Shown: piece after piece, positions 43,318 through 53,808 of the stretch
How positions within the stretch are numbered: the stretch's first letter is position 1
Layout: each line of letters starts with the position of its first letter
Source: Chamaecrista fasciculata
Lineage: Eukaryota; Streptophyta; Magnoliopsida; Fabales; Fabaceae
Assembly (NCBI GenBank): GCA_003254925.1
Contig: QANZ01022989.1
Span: forward strand, 169,367 to 233,366
Length of the DNA stretch: 64,000 nt
Reading direction: 5' to 3'
Notes under the pieces: model-generated
What the model was told of the DNA's origin: nothing
Database searches by the model: none
Seen by the model: only the letters and a program-made list of their open reading frames with translations
Translations under genes and position numbers: made by a program

Positions 43318-45701
43318 ATGCAAGGCCTATTTGTTATCATCATTTTCCTCTGCTTTGCTGCTAAGCCATGCTTATGTACCAGAATAACAGCTCAAGCTAA
43401 TGCCTTTTACAATGTACTTGATTATGGTGCTACTGGGGATGGCCAAACTGATGATACACAAGTATGTATGCAAATGCAAATTTCATCATCTAACTAACTT
43501 TTGATTTATATATATTTTCACCATATTTTTGACATGAGAAATAATTTTTTCTGCTATATGTACATTATCTCTCATTTTGTACGCTTTGACTAACTGAGTG
43601 TCCTTCATTTTGGAACCTGTAAAAAGGCTTTTCTAAAAGCATGGAAGGATGTTTGTAGTGCAAGTGAGGGTACTCCAACCCTCTTCATTCCTAAAAAGAA
43701 AACTTTCATGTTGCAGCCTTTGTTTTTCGAGGGTCCTTGCAACCCCTCAACCATTAATATTGAGGTAAATCAGTAATGTATGACTTTTACCTATTATTTG
43801 GTCAACTTCTCCAAATATAGTATATAAATATTAGGGTAAATTACACTTTGGTACCCTGTTCTATGGACCGATTTCACTTTGGTACCATGTTCTTTCAAAA
43901 AAGACACTTTGGTACTCTGTTCTTTGCACTGTTAACATTTTGGTACCCTATTATTTCAAAAATGACATTTTGGTACCATGTTCTCTGCACCGTTAACATT
44001 TTGGTACCCTAACAAAGATAGAACAAGGTAACAAATTGTGAAAGAACATGGTACCAAAGTGAAATCGGTCAATAGAATAGGGTACCAAAGTGTAATTTAC
44101 CCTAAATATTATATATGACCATTCCACCTATTGGGGCTTTAACACTGGATTTGGAAGTCAGCAAAGTGTAATGTTTTGGGTTTGCAGCTTGAAGGAAAAA
44201 TCACTTCCCCAAGAAGTGTGGGTGCTTGGAAATGGAAAGGTGGTGATGATAAGGACGCATGGATTCAATTCTCTAATATAAAAGGGCTTGTCCTTCAAGG
44301 AGGAGGCCTTATTGATGGCCAAGGTGCTCCATGGTGGGACTGCTTTGCTAAATCCGATTGTCAAAGACCATCTGTGAGTTTCAATACCCACTCTGATCTC
44401 CCAACTTCATATATCACTTTTCTTTTATGTCAAGTTTATATATAGCTAATGGATATTCATTTCAATCTTGGTCATTTGGCCTTATTAATGGTTAATATGT
44501 ATAACAGGAAAAAACCCATTTGAATTGTGAACCCCACAATATATTTGAATACCATACTCTTCTTGTCTATCGAAGGATCCAAATTCATGACTGATATTTT
44601 CAATTGATCAAATGATGCAGACTTTGAAATTCCATAGTTGTCAAAATCTGAAAATTAACGGGCTGAGATCGATAAACAGCCCAAAAAGTCATATGAGAAT
44701 AAACGGCTGCAATGGCACATTTGTCTCCAATGTTCACATTATTGCACCTAAAGAAAGCCCAAACACTGATGGGATTGATGTCTCAGAATCTTCCCACGTT
44801 GTTATTCAGAGATCTCACATTGAAACAGGTAATTAATCACTTACTGATGAATCACACTCTCATTCCCTTCCTACACATTCAATCATTATATTATATGTGT
44901 CCTGTCCATCATACTCAATCTCTTTGCTATAGGTGATGACTGCATTGCCATTAGCAAAGGCTCATCCTTCATCAACATTACTGGTATTTTTTGTGGACCT
45001 GGTCATGGCATAAGGTTATCTCCTTTTTGCTTGCTTCAAAATCCAAGTTATAAACATTTCCTTGAATTCTTCAAAACCTGAACTCTGTTAATAACATGCA
45101 TTAATAGCATTGGAAGTCTCGGAGAAGGAGGAAGTTATGCTGCAGTAGAAGAGATCCATGTCAAAAATTGTACCTTCACAGGAACTCAAAATGGAGCAAG
45201 AATCAAGACTTGGCAGGTAATATCATAATATACTGACTAAAAATAAATAAAGGTCAAATACGCAAATTGGCCCTCATACTATAGGGTGAATTCCATTTTA
45301 GTCCTAAAACTATTTTTATGTTGATCATGTTTATTTTATGTTGTGCATATATTTTTGATAAACAGGGAGGACATGGGTATGCCAGAAAGATCACATATGA
45401 GGATATAATACTTGAGGATGCTAAGAACCCAGTGATCATTATCCAGAACTATACTGATGATCAGTTTGCAAATGCAGTGGAAGTTAGTGATATTACTTTT
45501 AGCAATTTCCGAGGAACTTCAGCTGATGAATGTGCAGTGAAATTGTTGTGTGACAAAGACATAGGATGCACCAACATAGTGTTGGATCAGATTAACATAA
45601 GATCATCAGATCCTGGAAAGACCACTACTGCATCCTGCTCGAATGCTCATGGGGAAAGTTCTTCATCAAATATTCCTTATGTTTCATGCCTTTCAAATTG
45701 A
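43318..45701 (+). CDS. Polygalacturonase 1 (GH28, exo-type or pectinase-like, secreted)
   Basis: Seven exons (43318-43461, 43627-43764, 44188-44373, 44621-44828, 44933-45014, 45108-45216, 45366-45701) join to 400 residues. A signal peptide (about residues 1-27, MQGLFVIIIFLCFAA...) sends it to the cell wall. The GH28 beta-helix has all four signatures: SPNTDGID (Asp206), GDDCIAIS (Asp227/228), GPGHGIS (His250) and RIKTW (284-288). These residues hydrolyse alpha-1,4-galacturonan in pectin. The plant family serves cell separation (abscission, pollen, fruit softening); the specific role here cannot be told. Intron 2 contains a 269-bp MITE with a 9-bp target duplication. Paralogues with the same exon layout lie inverted at 59.7-61.8 kb (intact) and 53.8-55.3 kb (broken). 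Confidence 0.94.
43834..44102. mobile_element. 269-bp MULE-like MITE in polygalacturonase 1 intron 2
   Basis: Perfect terminal inverted repeats begin GGGTAAATTACACTTTGGTA at both ends. A perfect 9-bp direct repeat TAAATATTA flanks the element (43825-43833 and 44103-44111). Internal 'ttttggtaccctgttct' units repeat in tandem. It is absent from the matching intron of polygalacturonase 3, so it inserted after these paralogues separated. A diverged partial relative is at 62826-62945. Confidence 0.9.
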
Positions 45702-45794
45702 CCCTTATTTTCATGTCTTCAGTTCATTTCATTCTTAGTTTGGTGTTCACGTAACCCAATGAGAATTAAGATTATGATTTATAAACTTCTTTGT

Positions 45795-46280
45795 CTTCTT
45801 GAAAAATGGGAATAAATATAAAAATATGCATCCATTGAATCAATTGTTCAATTATTTTTCAGATCAAAGTTATAGTAAAACAAATAGTTCTGGATGAATA
45901 TAGTAAAACAAATAGACAGAGCATAATGGGCTTATTAGAGCACAATGTAAAGATGAGATATTAATAGAAGAGTATATAAAACTGAAGATGTTGAATAATT
46001 TAAGAATGGTTAATTTTGTTTCAGGAAAAAAAGAAACCAAATCAAAGAAAACAAAACAGCAGTTTTGATCAGGGTACGTGAATCAAATTAAAGATCATGC
46101 CATGTGTGGAAATAAAATTTGAAGAAATCACAGAATCAAATGCACTAACTGATTGTAGATAAAATCTTCTTTGTTTGGTAAATTGTAGATAAAATCTTCA
46201 TCACTGCCACAATCTATTAGATTCTTTCACTACAAGTGTTTCTTCTACCAAATCATATATAATTACTTAAGTATATGTTA
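45795..46280 (+). other. Relic of a polygalacturonase upstream region
   Basis: This stretch, downstream of polygalacturonase 1, matches the upstream DNA of polygalacturonase 3 read on its own strand (62480 down to about 61990). Shared phrases include 'gatcatgccatgt', 'aaataaaattt', 'gataaaatc', 'tattagattctt' and 'agtgtttcttctac'. It also matches the 42500-42720 block upstream of polygalacturonase 1. No polygalacturonase exons follow; a polygalacturonase-type 3' flank appears about 300 bp later (46550-46650). It is best read as the shell of a lost gene copy. Confidence 0.65.
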
Positions 46281-48150
46281 TTCATTTACAAGAAGTGTTA
46301 TTTATAAAAACTTCAAATTAAAGCCTAACCAAAATTTAGCTTCCCTTGTTTCCATTTAATTTAGCTTCCGCCAGTGCTTTTTTACAAAGCTAAAAATTTG
46401 GGCTCTTGAAAAAAGAGGCATTTTAACTTTTTTCCCAACTTCTCCTTCTTGAACTAAAGCCTAACCAAACACAACCAAAATACACATTAAGCACTTAATT
46501 TTAAAATAAAAGTGCTTTTTTATCAATAAAAGCTAATACAAATGCACCCTATGTCTGTGTGGTGTGTGTGACTGTGAGTCATACACATCACTGCTTCGTT
46601 TGACAACTTATTCTCAGATACCATAACAAAGAGTCACTTGAATCCCACCAAAAACAGATGTTTCTTGAAAACCACCATAGTTATTATCAATATAAATATA
46701 AGAGAAGTTGAATGGCTTTAATTTCCATGTATGTCTAACATATGTAAACCAGGGATAGACTAAAGACATCTTGTTTGAATATTTTTGCTACGTAAAACAA
46801 ATGATCTTGTGTTGTTCTTACAGTTCAGATAAATGAGACAGCGTGATAAGTAAATGAACACTATGAAACTGGGATGATATAGGTGCTACTCAAACTGGGA
46901 TGACCATTGTTCAACAAGCAATATACAAAACTTACCTGTTTCTTCTTTACTGTATGGAATCTATTTTCTCCCTGATCTCTCTTTCTTATTTTCAACAACT
47001 CATCTTTATGCTTGAAAAGTGTTTGTTTTACAAGCGTAAGAGGTGGCATTGAAGAATTTGTTGCATCATACCTGAATATGGTAACTCTTCTGTTAATTTT
47101 ACTGGACCTTGACGGGGCAATCCACCCTTTCTGTTTAATTCCTGAGTCTGCCCTGCATTGTATCCTAAGTACTAGCTGCAACAATAAAAGTGCAATCAGT
47201 GTCCATCTAGTAACTAGTTGGTGCTCTTAATCTCAACGCGCATACAAATTTTTAGACTTAGAGAACTGAAATCTTCAACTGATGTTGTAATCTGACACTA
47301 TTGTCTAATTGAAAAGATCCATTTTTCGAAATTAAAAAGACACAACAAAAAATATACATTTAATTAACCAGCAACATTTTATCACATGTTCCATTTCAGT
47401 ACCACTACTTTTTCGGGCCACTTATCAAACACTTCTAATACCATTCACCAGCAAGCCCAACTATAACAATTTCAAGATGAGAAGTGTCTCAAACACCAAA
47501 CATGTTTACTTTGATGTCTCTAGGAACCAACCTTACGGGGCATGTTTACTTGATGCAGAACTCATCTAACCTCCCCGCCCCCCCCACACACACACACAAA
47601 AAAGTTTAGTTCAGAATATATCATGTCTTGCTGGTGTACATGAATAACATGATATAACTTGGTCAGCTACCTTTCGAGTTTTTTGCAGTTTTTCCTTATT
47701 TATAGGAATGAAAAGTGCATAGAAGAGCTTCCATCCTGGAAAACCATTATCTGTTTTTTAAAAATTTGTTAAAGAAAGAAAGTGGTCAAAAGTCAAGAGA
47801 GCAGTTATAAGACTTGCAGAAAGGGCAGCAAGCAGCACATAATGCCAGGTAGATGATTATGTTCTAACAGGTCCTTCCATATCTATAGTTTTCACATGGA
47901 TAGCAAACTGATTGTCAAAAGTTACAGGAAAATGTCATTCTAAAACAGCTACACAACTATTAGAAATGCAACGGAAAGACGATTTCTAAAGGCCACATAG
48001 GTCTACTAGCAATCTACGATCTACCTACTCTGAGCTATTTCAAATGAAGTCATTAGAACATCTACCGGAATAAAATGCGGATTAGATGAGTAAGAACTTA
48101 CTGTTGAGAAGCAATGCTCCATGCCCGTGTCAATTCTCACATTGGCATCC
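46280..48150. other. Intergenic DNA between polygalacturonase relic and PPR gene
   Basis: No gene seen. About 46560-46620 is the inverted counterpart of 53440-53500 ('gtttgacaacttattctcag' against the 3' flank of the broken polygalacturonase). The remainder probably includes the 3' untranslated region of the PPR gene on the minus strand. A short CA/C-rich run lies near 47575-47600. Confidence 0.45.
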
Positions 48151-48268
48151 TATGCTATAGAACATAGGAGACACAAAAGACAGGTAGAGCATCAGTTATG
48201 AAGACATATCAGCTAATCAGATCAAAGGCAAGATTCAAATAAACTTCTGAAGCAATTCTCGAAATGCA

Positions 48269-50089
48269 TTATTTTTCTCGGATTAAAAGTTCTCGGAATG
48301 CACTATCTCCTTGGTTAGTGGATAAGTGGTGGATAAGCATATCTGTGGTGGCCGCATCTACAGAAAAACCTTTCTCTTTCATTATTTTAAGGTATTTCAT
48401 TGTCTTAGAAATCTCCTCCTTTGAAAGCAGTCCTTGGACAAATACATTATAAGTACAGCTATTAGGCAGGCAGCCAATTACTTCCATATTTGTCAGTAGA
48501 TTTTCAGCTTCACCGAGTAGTCCTTCTTTACAGAGACCTTTAATCATTATGGTGTAAGTGTAAACATTCATTTGCAAACCTTTAGCAGGCAAACTACAAA
48601 AGAGTTCCCATGCTTCACTGAGTTTTCCAGCACTGCACATTCCATTAAGCATAATGCAGTAGATCACAATATTAAGATCCAAATTACTCTTTTCCAATAC
48701 ATCAAACAATGATATTGCCTCAGAAAGAAGTTGCCTTTTGCAAAGTCCATCTAATATTATGGCACATGTTTGGAGATTGGGAACTTGGCCATATTTGTGC
48801 ATATTGAAGAACAGTTCTTTAGCAGCAAGTGGTCTACCAACTTGGTAAAAGCCACCTATAAAAATATTCCAAGTGACAACATCTGGACTAAATCCTTTAC
48901 TGACCATTTCATCCAAAAGTGACATAGCCTTATCAATGTTTCTTACTTTACACCATCCATGGATTAATGAACTATAAGTTACAATGTCTGGTAAACAGCC
49001 CTTGTAGACCATCAAATTCAAAACTTTCATAGCCTCGCTCATTTTATTTTGCAAACAAAATCCATCAATTAATGAATTATATGTGACAACATCAGGCTCC
49101 TCCCCCATTTGAATCATGAAACCAATTATGCTTTTAGCACCCATAACCATCCCCACTTTGCAAAAGGCATCTGCTAAAATATTTAATGTTTGTACATCCA
49201 GCATGATTCCTCTTTGCCTCATCTCATTCAGTAGATCACTAGCTTCCTTCCATCCACCAAAGTTACAAAGACCTTGTATTAAGCAAGTATAAGTAATAAG
49301 ATTAGGCTGAATGCCTTTGCTAGTCATTTCTGAACACAAATTTAAAGCCTCATACACCAACCCATCCTTGCACAAACTATTGATAACTGTGCTGTAAATT
49401 ATAACATTTGGTTTCTGAATTCTTTCCTCTATCTTCCTTAGACACTTAATAGCAGCAGATGTGTTACCAACATTGCACAATCCATTTATTATCACTCCAT
49501 ATGTGAGAATGTCAGATTGATACCCCACCTTTTCCATGTGTTGAGCCAATCTTAGTGCTTGAGCCACGTTGCCTTCCACACAAAGTCCATTAATGAGGGA
49601 GGTAAGAGTCACCACAGTGGGCTCCAAACCAACTTTGAACATAGTCCCTAAAACTGAGAACCCTAAATCTGTCTGCTTTAAATGGCAAAGACAATTTATC
49701 ACAATATTAAATGTATACACATCAGCCTTTATACCTAAGGAATACATATCTTTAATAAACGAAATCGCCATTGTATAATGCTTCATCTTCACAATCACCC
49801 CCAACAATAACGTAAAGTTCATTACAGACGGTAAAGGCTTCATCCTAATCATCCTATGAAAAAACCCTATGGCATCGTCAATAGTTTTCAACTGACCGGA
49901 CCTGCACCGACGTCTCATGGAATTTAAGAACTGAGTGTCGATTTCCATACAATAAGCTGGAGAAGAAAAGATGAAAGCACATGGAAAGTAAAAGGAATGA
50001 CACGATAGGGAAACAAGGGGAGTTCTGAAGTGAGAAGTAATACGTCGAACAAGGGGAAACCGAGAAAAGGAAGCTAATCTTGGTAGCAT
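48269..50089 (-). CDS. Restorer-of-fertility-like P-class PPR protein
   Basis: An intronless 606-residue protein. The N-terminus (MLPRLASFSRFPLVRRITSHFR) is rich in Arg and Ser without acids, as in a mitochondrial presequence. From about residue 70 to the end run roughly fourteen P-type PPR repeats of 35 residues, with the strong consensus of the RFL subgroup (e.g. PNLITYTCLIQGLCNFGGWKEA, PDIVTYSSLIHGWCKVRNIDKA, MNVYTYTIMIKGLCKEGLLGEA). RFL proteins bind mitochondrial transcripts and often lie in tandem, fast-evolving clusters; some suppress cytoplasmic male sterility. No C-terminal editing domain is present. This is the intact member of the duplicated pair; the copy at 55.8-57.4 kb has two nonsense codons and no N-terminus. 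RNA target unknown. Confidence 0.92.
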   Translation of the reverse strand: MLPRLASFSRFPLVRRITSHFRTPLVSLSCHSFYFPCAFIFSSPAYCMEIDTQFLNSMRRRCRSGQLKTIDDAIGFFHRMIRMKPLPSVMNFTLLLGVIVKMKHYTMAISFIKDMYSLGIKADVYTFNIVINCLCHLKQTDLGFSVLGTMFKVGLEPTVVTLTSLINGLCVEGNVAQALRLAQHMEKVGYQSDILTYGVIINGLCNVGNTSAAIKCLRKIEERIQKPNVIIYSTVINSLCKDGLVYEALNLCSEMTSKGIQPNLITYTCLIQGLCNFGGWKEASDLLNEMRQRGIMLDVQTLNILADAFCKVGMVMGAKSIIGFMIQMGEEPDVVTYNSLIDGFCLQNKMSEAMKVLNLMVYKGCLPDIVTYSSLIHGWCKVRNIDKAMSLLDEMVSKGFSPDVVTWNIFIGGFYQVGRPLAAKELFFNMHKYGQVPNLQTCAIILDGLCKRQLLSEAISLFDVLEKSNLDLNIVIYCIMLNGMCSAGKLSEAWELFCSLPAKGLQMNVYTYTIMIKGLCKEGLLGEAENLLTNMEVIGCLPNSCTYNVFVQGLLSKEEISKTMKYLKIMKEKGFSVDAATTDMLIHHLSTNQGDSAFRELLIREK

Positions 50090-50431
50090 GGATTATTTAT
50101 ACCTCAACTCAGAACCTTACAATTTAGCCTTCAAAGAAATCAAAGGACGGAAATCGAAAAGCAAATTGGTAGGAATGATCATCGAATTCGAACCGTACCT
50201 TGGGCATGATTCTCTTCTCCTTGCAGAATTTTCGTCTGTATAGGTCGTTGATTTCTGAAACCCATCCTCATCAGAAAGTAGCTTGAGAAACGCTCAAATC
50301 CTTTTTAAGAATACCCAAAAAAAAATAAATAAATAACAAGATTTGGCTAAGACCTAGAATCTGCGACAAGGGAGGATGGTTTAATCATCAATAAACTTTT
50401 TTAATATAATATGCCACTCTTATTTATTTTA

Positions 50432-51012
50432 GGTTTAACTGCAATTTTGGTCCCCTAACTTTCGCAAAGGTCTCAATTTGGTCCCCTAACTTTTTTTGTT
50501 GCAATTTTGGTCCCCTAACTTTCGCAAAGGTCTCAATTTGGTCCCCTAACTTTTTTTGTTGCAATTTTGGTCCCCTAACTTTTGAAAGCGTCTCACTGTT
50601 GGTCCCAAGTGCACTTTTTCCATCCATTATCTACCGTTAATGCCGATCTAAAGGCTGAGTTGGTTGATGACGTGATAAATATGAGTGAAGTGGATTAAAA
50701 AAGAACCATTTTGCGGAGACGTTTTCATGACTTGGAAGTGCACTTTGGACTAATAATGAGACGTTTTCAAGAGTTAGGGGACTAAAATTGTAACAAAAAA
50801 TGTTATGGGACCAAATTGAGACCTTTGCGAAAGTTAGGGGACCAAATTGAGACCTTTATGAAAGTTAAGGGACCAAAATTGCAACAAAAAAATTTAGGGG
50901 ACCAAATTGAGACCTTTGCGAAAGTTAAGGGACCAAAATTGCAACAAAAAAAAGTTAGGGGACCAAATTGAGACCTTTGCAAAAGTTAGAGGACCAAAAT
51001 TGCACTTAAGCC
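50432..51012. mobile_element. 581-bp MULE-like fold-back element with 9-bp target duplication
   Basis: A perfect 9-bp direct repeat TTTATTTTA (50423-50431 and 51013-51021) flanks an element starting GGTTTAACTGCAATTTTGG and ending in its inverted counterpart. The left arm contains an exact 60-bp tandem repeat ('gcaattttggtcccctaac...' at 50441-50500 and 50501-50560), echoed in the right arm. The 'ggtcccctaactttcgcaaag' type unit is non-coding. It sits 340 bp upstream of the intact PPR gene and is absent from the second copy of the duplication, where a deletion covers the site. Confidence 0.9.
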
Positions 51013-51021
51013 TTTATTTTA

Positions 51022-51670
51022 TGTTTTATGTTTTTAACTTCTATCATATTCTATATTTATTATGCTTTTGGTCTAAATTTTAAAATTAATAAAAATAATT
51101 AAATATTTCTATGTTCATAATATTATATTATTTACTTAATTATATTAATAAAATGATAACAATTTAATAATTAGTTTTAGAAAAAAAATTACCTTTTAAT
51201 ATTTTAATTCATACTAAATTAACCAATCAGTTTTTAAATGATACAAATATATAACTTAATTTTTTAAATATCATAATCGTCAACAATTTAACCTATGAAA
51301 TAATTTGGCCCTTAAATATGAATTGAATTTGTACTTTTTAACACAAATTTAAGGATCAAAAATATAAATTCAACATAAATTTAGAGAGAAAATATATAAA
51401 TTTATTTTAAATTCAAAGATTAAATTATTAATGATTGTAATATTTTAAGAGTCAAATCATATAATTCCATTTTGAGTAGTGACAGCAGGGTCCTAGCCAA
51501 CAGAAAACTTTTGCGCCTTTATTGGGATGTATGGTCTTTGGCTGACCCTAGAGGATCCAACTGCTCGAATCCATGCTTTTGTTTATGCTGAGTAAACCTG
51601 CTTATGTGGACTACTTGTGCCTAAGCCTATAAGATAATATCTATTAAGTAATAAAAGAGATTTGAGCTTA
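51022..51670. other. AT-rich spacer between the fold-back and hAT elements
   Basis: No gene seen. From 51536 onward the sequence is shared with the second duplication copy (57424 onward, offset 5,888); the part before 51536 has no counterpart there. Confidence 0.6.
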
Positions 51671-51682
51671 AAATGAATCTAT

Positions 51683-52342
51683 TAGAGCCGTCAAAGTGAG
51701 CCAATCCGACTCACTCGAGCTGGCTCGCCGCAAGCCGCAACTCACGTGAGCTTGCTCATGTGAGCAAAGACCCCAAGTGAGCCAGGTTTTGCCAACCCGG
51801 CTCACCAAGTTGGTGAGCAGGGTTGGCTCACCTAACCCACCAACTTTCAATTTTTTTTTTTTCATTTTTTCATTTTTTTAAATTAAAAATGTCAATAAAA
51901 CAACTCACAAATAATAACACCCAACACTACCGCTCGTCTTTTCTCTGGACGGACGGTGGAATGACGACCGTTGAGATTGGGGTTGGCCGGTTGGGTGAAG
52001 AAATGAGAAGAAATTAGGGTTGGGACTTGGGAAAAGAAAAGAACTCTGAAAGACGAAAGTGAATTTTGAAATCTGCAGTGAAAATGAGAAAGGATGGAAG
52101 AGCCTGAAAGATATTTTAGGATTATAATTTTTAATTTTACAAATTTATTTTTTTTTTAAAAGGTGGGTTGGCTCACTAACTCACCAGCTCACTCGAGCTA
52201 GCCCACCACGAGCTGCGAGTTAAGTGAGCCAACCCACTTGAGCTAAAATTTTTGGCGAGCCAGATTTTTTCAACCCGGCTCGCCAATTTTGGTGGGTTAA
52301 ACGAGCCAGGCCCGGTGGGCCTGGCTCGTTTTGACGGCTCTA
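51683..52342. mobile_element. 660-bp hAT-type non-autonomous element (left copy)
   Basis: Terminal inverted repeats read TAGAGCCGTCAAA at both ends, and an 8-bp target duplication flanks them with one mismatch (GAATCTAT at 51675-51682, GAATCTAC at 52343-52350). Eight-base duplications and short ends of this form are typical of hAT elements. Many subterminal 'gagcc/ggctc' motifs occur. The central 51890-52080 is GC-richer with a short open frame, and no transposase is seen. Confidence 0.9.
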
Positions 52343-52479
52343 GAATCTACCCACTAGATACCCAAATTAATCAAGTAGCCAAATCAAATACCCAAACACT
52401 ACTTGACACTACCCATTCAACTTAGCCTAATCAAGAGTAATGACGTGGCATTCACAACACCACATATGCTGAGTTGCAA

Positions 52480-53700
52480 AAATTGACCTCCAATAACAAA
52501 TTTTGCAAAAATTATATATTGACCTCGATATTTTTAGAAAATTACAAATAGGTCTCTAAATACATATTATCTAAGGACTAAAATGAAAACTATAAAAATT
52601 ATTGGGGTCAAAACATAATTTTTGGAAAATATAAGAAAGAAGATAAAATTACAAAACAGTCTCAAAATTTTTTTATAGTTTTCATTTTAGTCCCTAAATA
52701 ATATGGATTAAATTAAAATATTTATCAAATTTTATGGATTAAATCATTAATGGTGTATAGATTATTTAGTGATATGATGATGACTATTGATGAGAGGTGA
52801 TGTTTATATAGGAAGCGGCAAGAAGTCTTGATGGCATAATGGACATAGTGTCAGCTAACCACTCCTTAACGGCATTACTAGCATTACTCAAATTACAGGG
52901 AAAGCTCGTGGTTGTGGGTTTACCCGATAAGCCATTTGAGCTACAAATTTTTCCTCATCTTACATTGGGTACAGTGTAGATTATATATATAATACATATA
53001 CATGAAATTAATTAATCAAGCTTCATATATATAATTTGTTTTCTCGATGAATTTATTGGTGGAAAACTAATGAATTACAGGAAGGAAGATGGTGTCAAGC
53101 AGTGGCATGGGAGGAATGAAATAAAAAAATAGTTTGAGGAACAAAATAAAACAAAAAATAGTTTGAGAATCAAAATGTAATAAAGATTAGTTTGAGGACC
53201 AAAATAATATCATAATTTGAGGACCAAAACAGTATAAAAATAACTTGAGGACCAAAATGAAACTAACCTCATAGTTTGAAGAAAATAATAATTATTTTTT
53301 TTTGTATTTAAGTTTAAAATCATTAAAAAAAAAGTTTGGGCTATCAATCTCAAGCCCATGGGTTTAAGTATATATTTGGTCCATTATAATGAGTATAATT
53401 TTAGTTGAGCTTAGGTAGTTCAAGCCCAACCATGAGCAGTCTGAGAATACGTTGTCAAACGAAGCAGTGATGTGTATGACTCACTCAGTCACACACACCA
53501 CACAAACATATATATATATATATATATCCTAGGGACTTTGTGTGAATATGCATTTAAAGTTTTAAATAATTAAAAGTATAAAATTAAATGCAAAAATTAA
53601 AAATAAATAATTTTGTTATATTTTTATATTAATAATTATCCGGGAGTATTCCAAGAAGACTCTTGGTTTGCTCATCAAGAGTATTATCCGGGAATATTCG
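52480..53700. other. Polygalacturonase 3'-side spacer with small repeats (left copy)
   Basis: Contains a small inverted repeat (about 52552-52700, 'ctaaggactaaaatgaaaac' paired with 'gttttcattttagtccc'), a possible inverted SINE-like stretch near 52860-52960 with 'tgtagctcaaatggc' on the minus strand, a row of imperfect 'tttgaggaccaaaat' repeats (about 53130-53280) and a (TA)n run near 53510. All recur unchanged in the right copy at +5,888. Confidence 0.5.
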
Positions 53701-53808
53701 TACTCTTGGTTTGCTCATCAACAAAGTCAGGTACATCAATGTATAGATTAGCAGCTAAGTAGACACCAAACCAAGAATGAAGTGAACTAAACAAGTAAAA
53801 ATGAAGGG

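Noticed and set aside
48264..48452. Plus-strand open frame at the PPR 3' end, repeated at 55772
   Set aside because: It is antisense to the PPR repeats and conserved only because the PPR gene is duplicated.
51823..52017. Protein-coding gene within the hAT element (and its copy at 57711-57905)
   Set aside because: 64 residues, low complexity, no homology I recognise, inside a non-autonomous element.
52816..52960. tRNA gene on the minus strand
   Set aside because: An A-box-like 'tgtagctcaaatggc' is present but no cloverleaf or B box can be formed; at most a SINE fragment.
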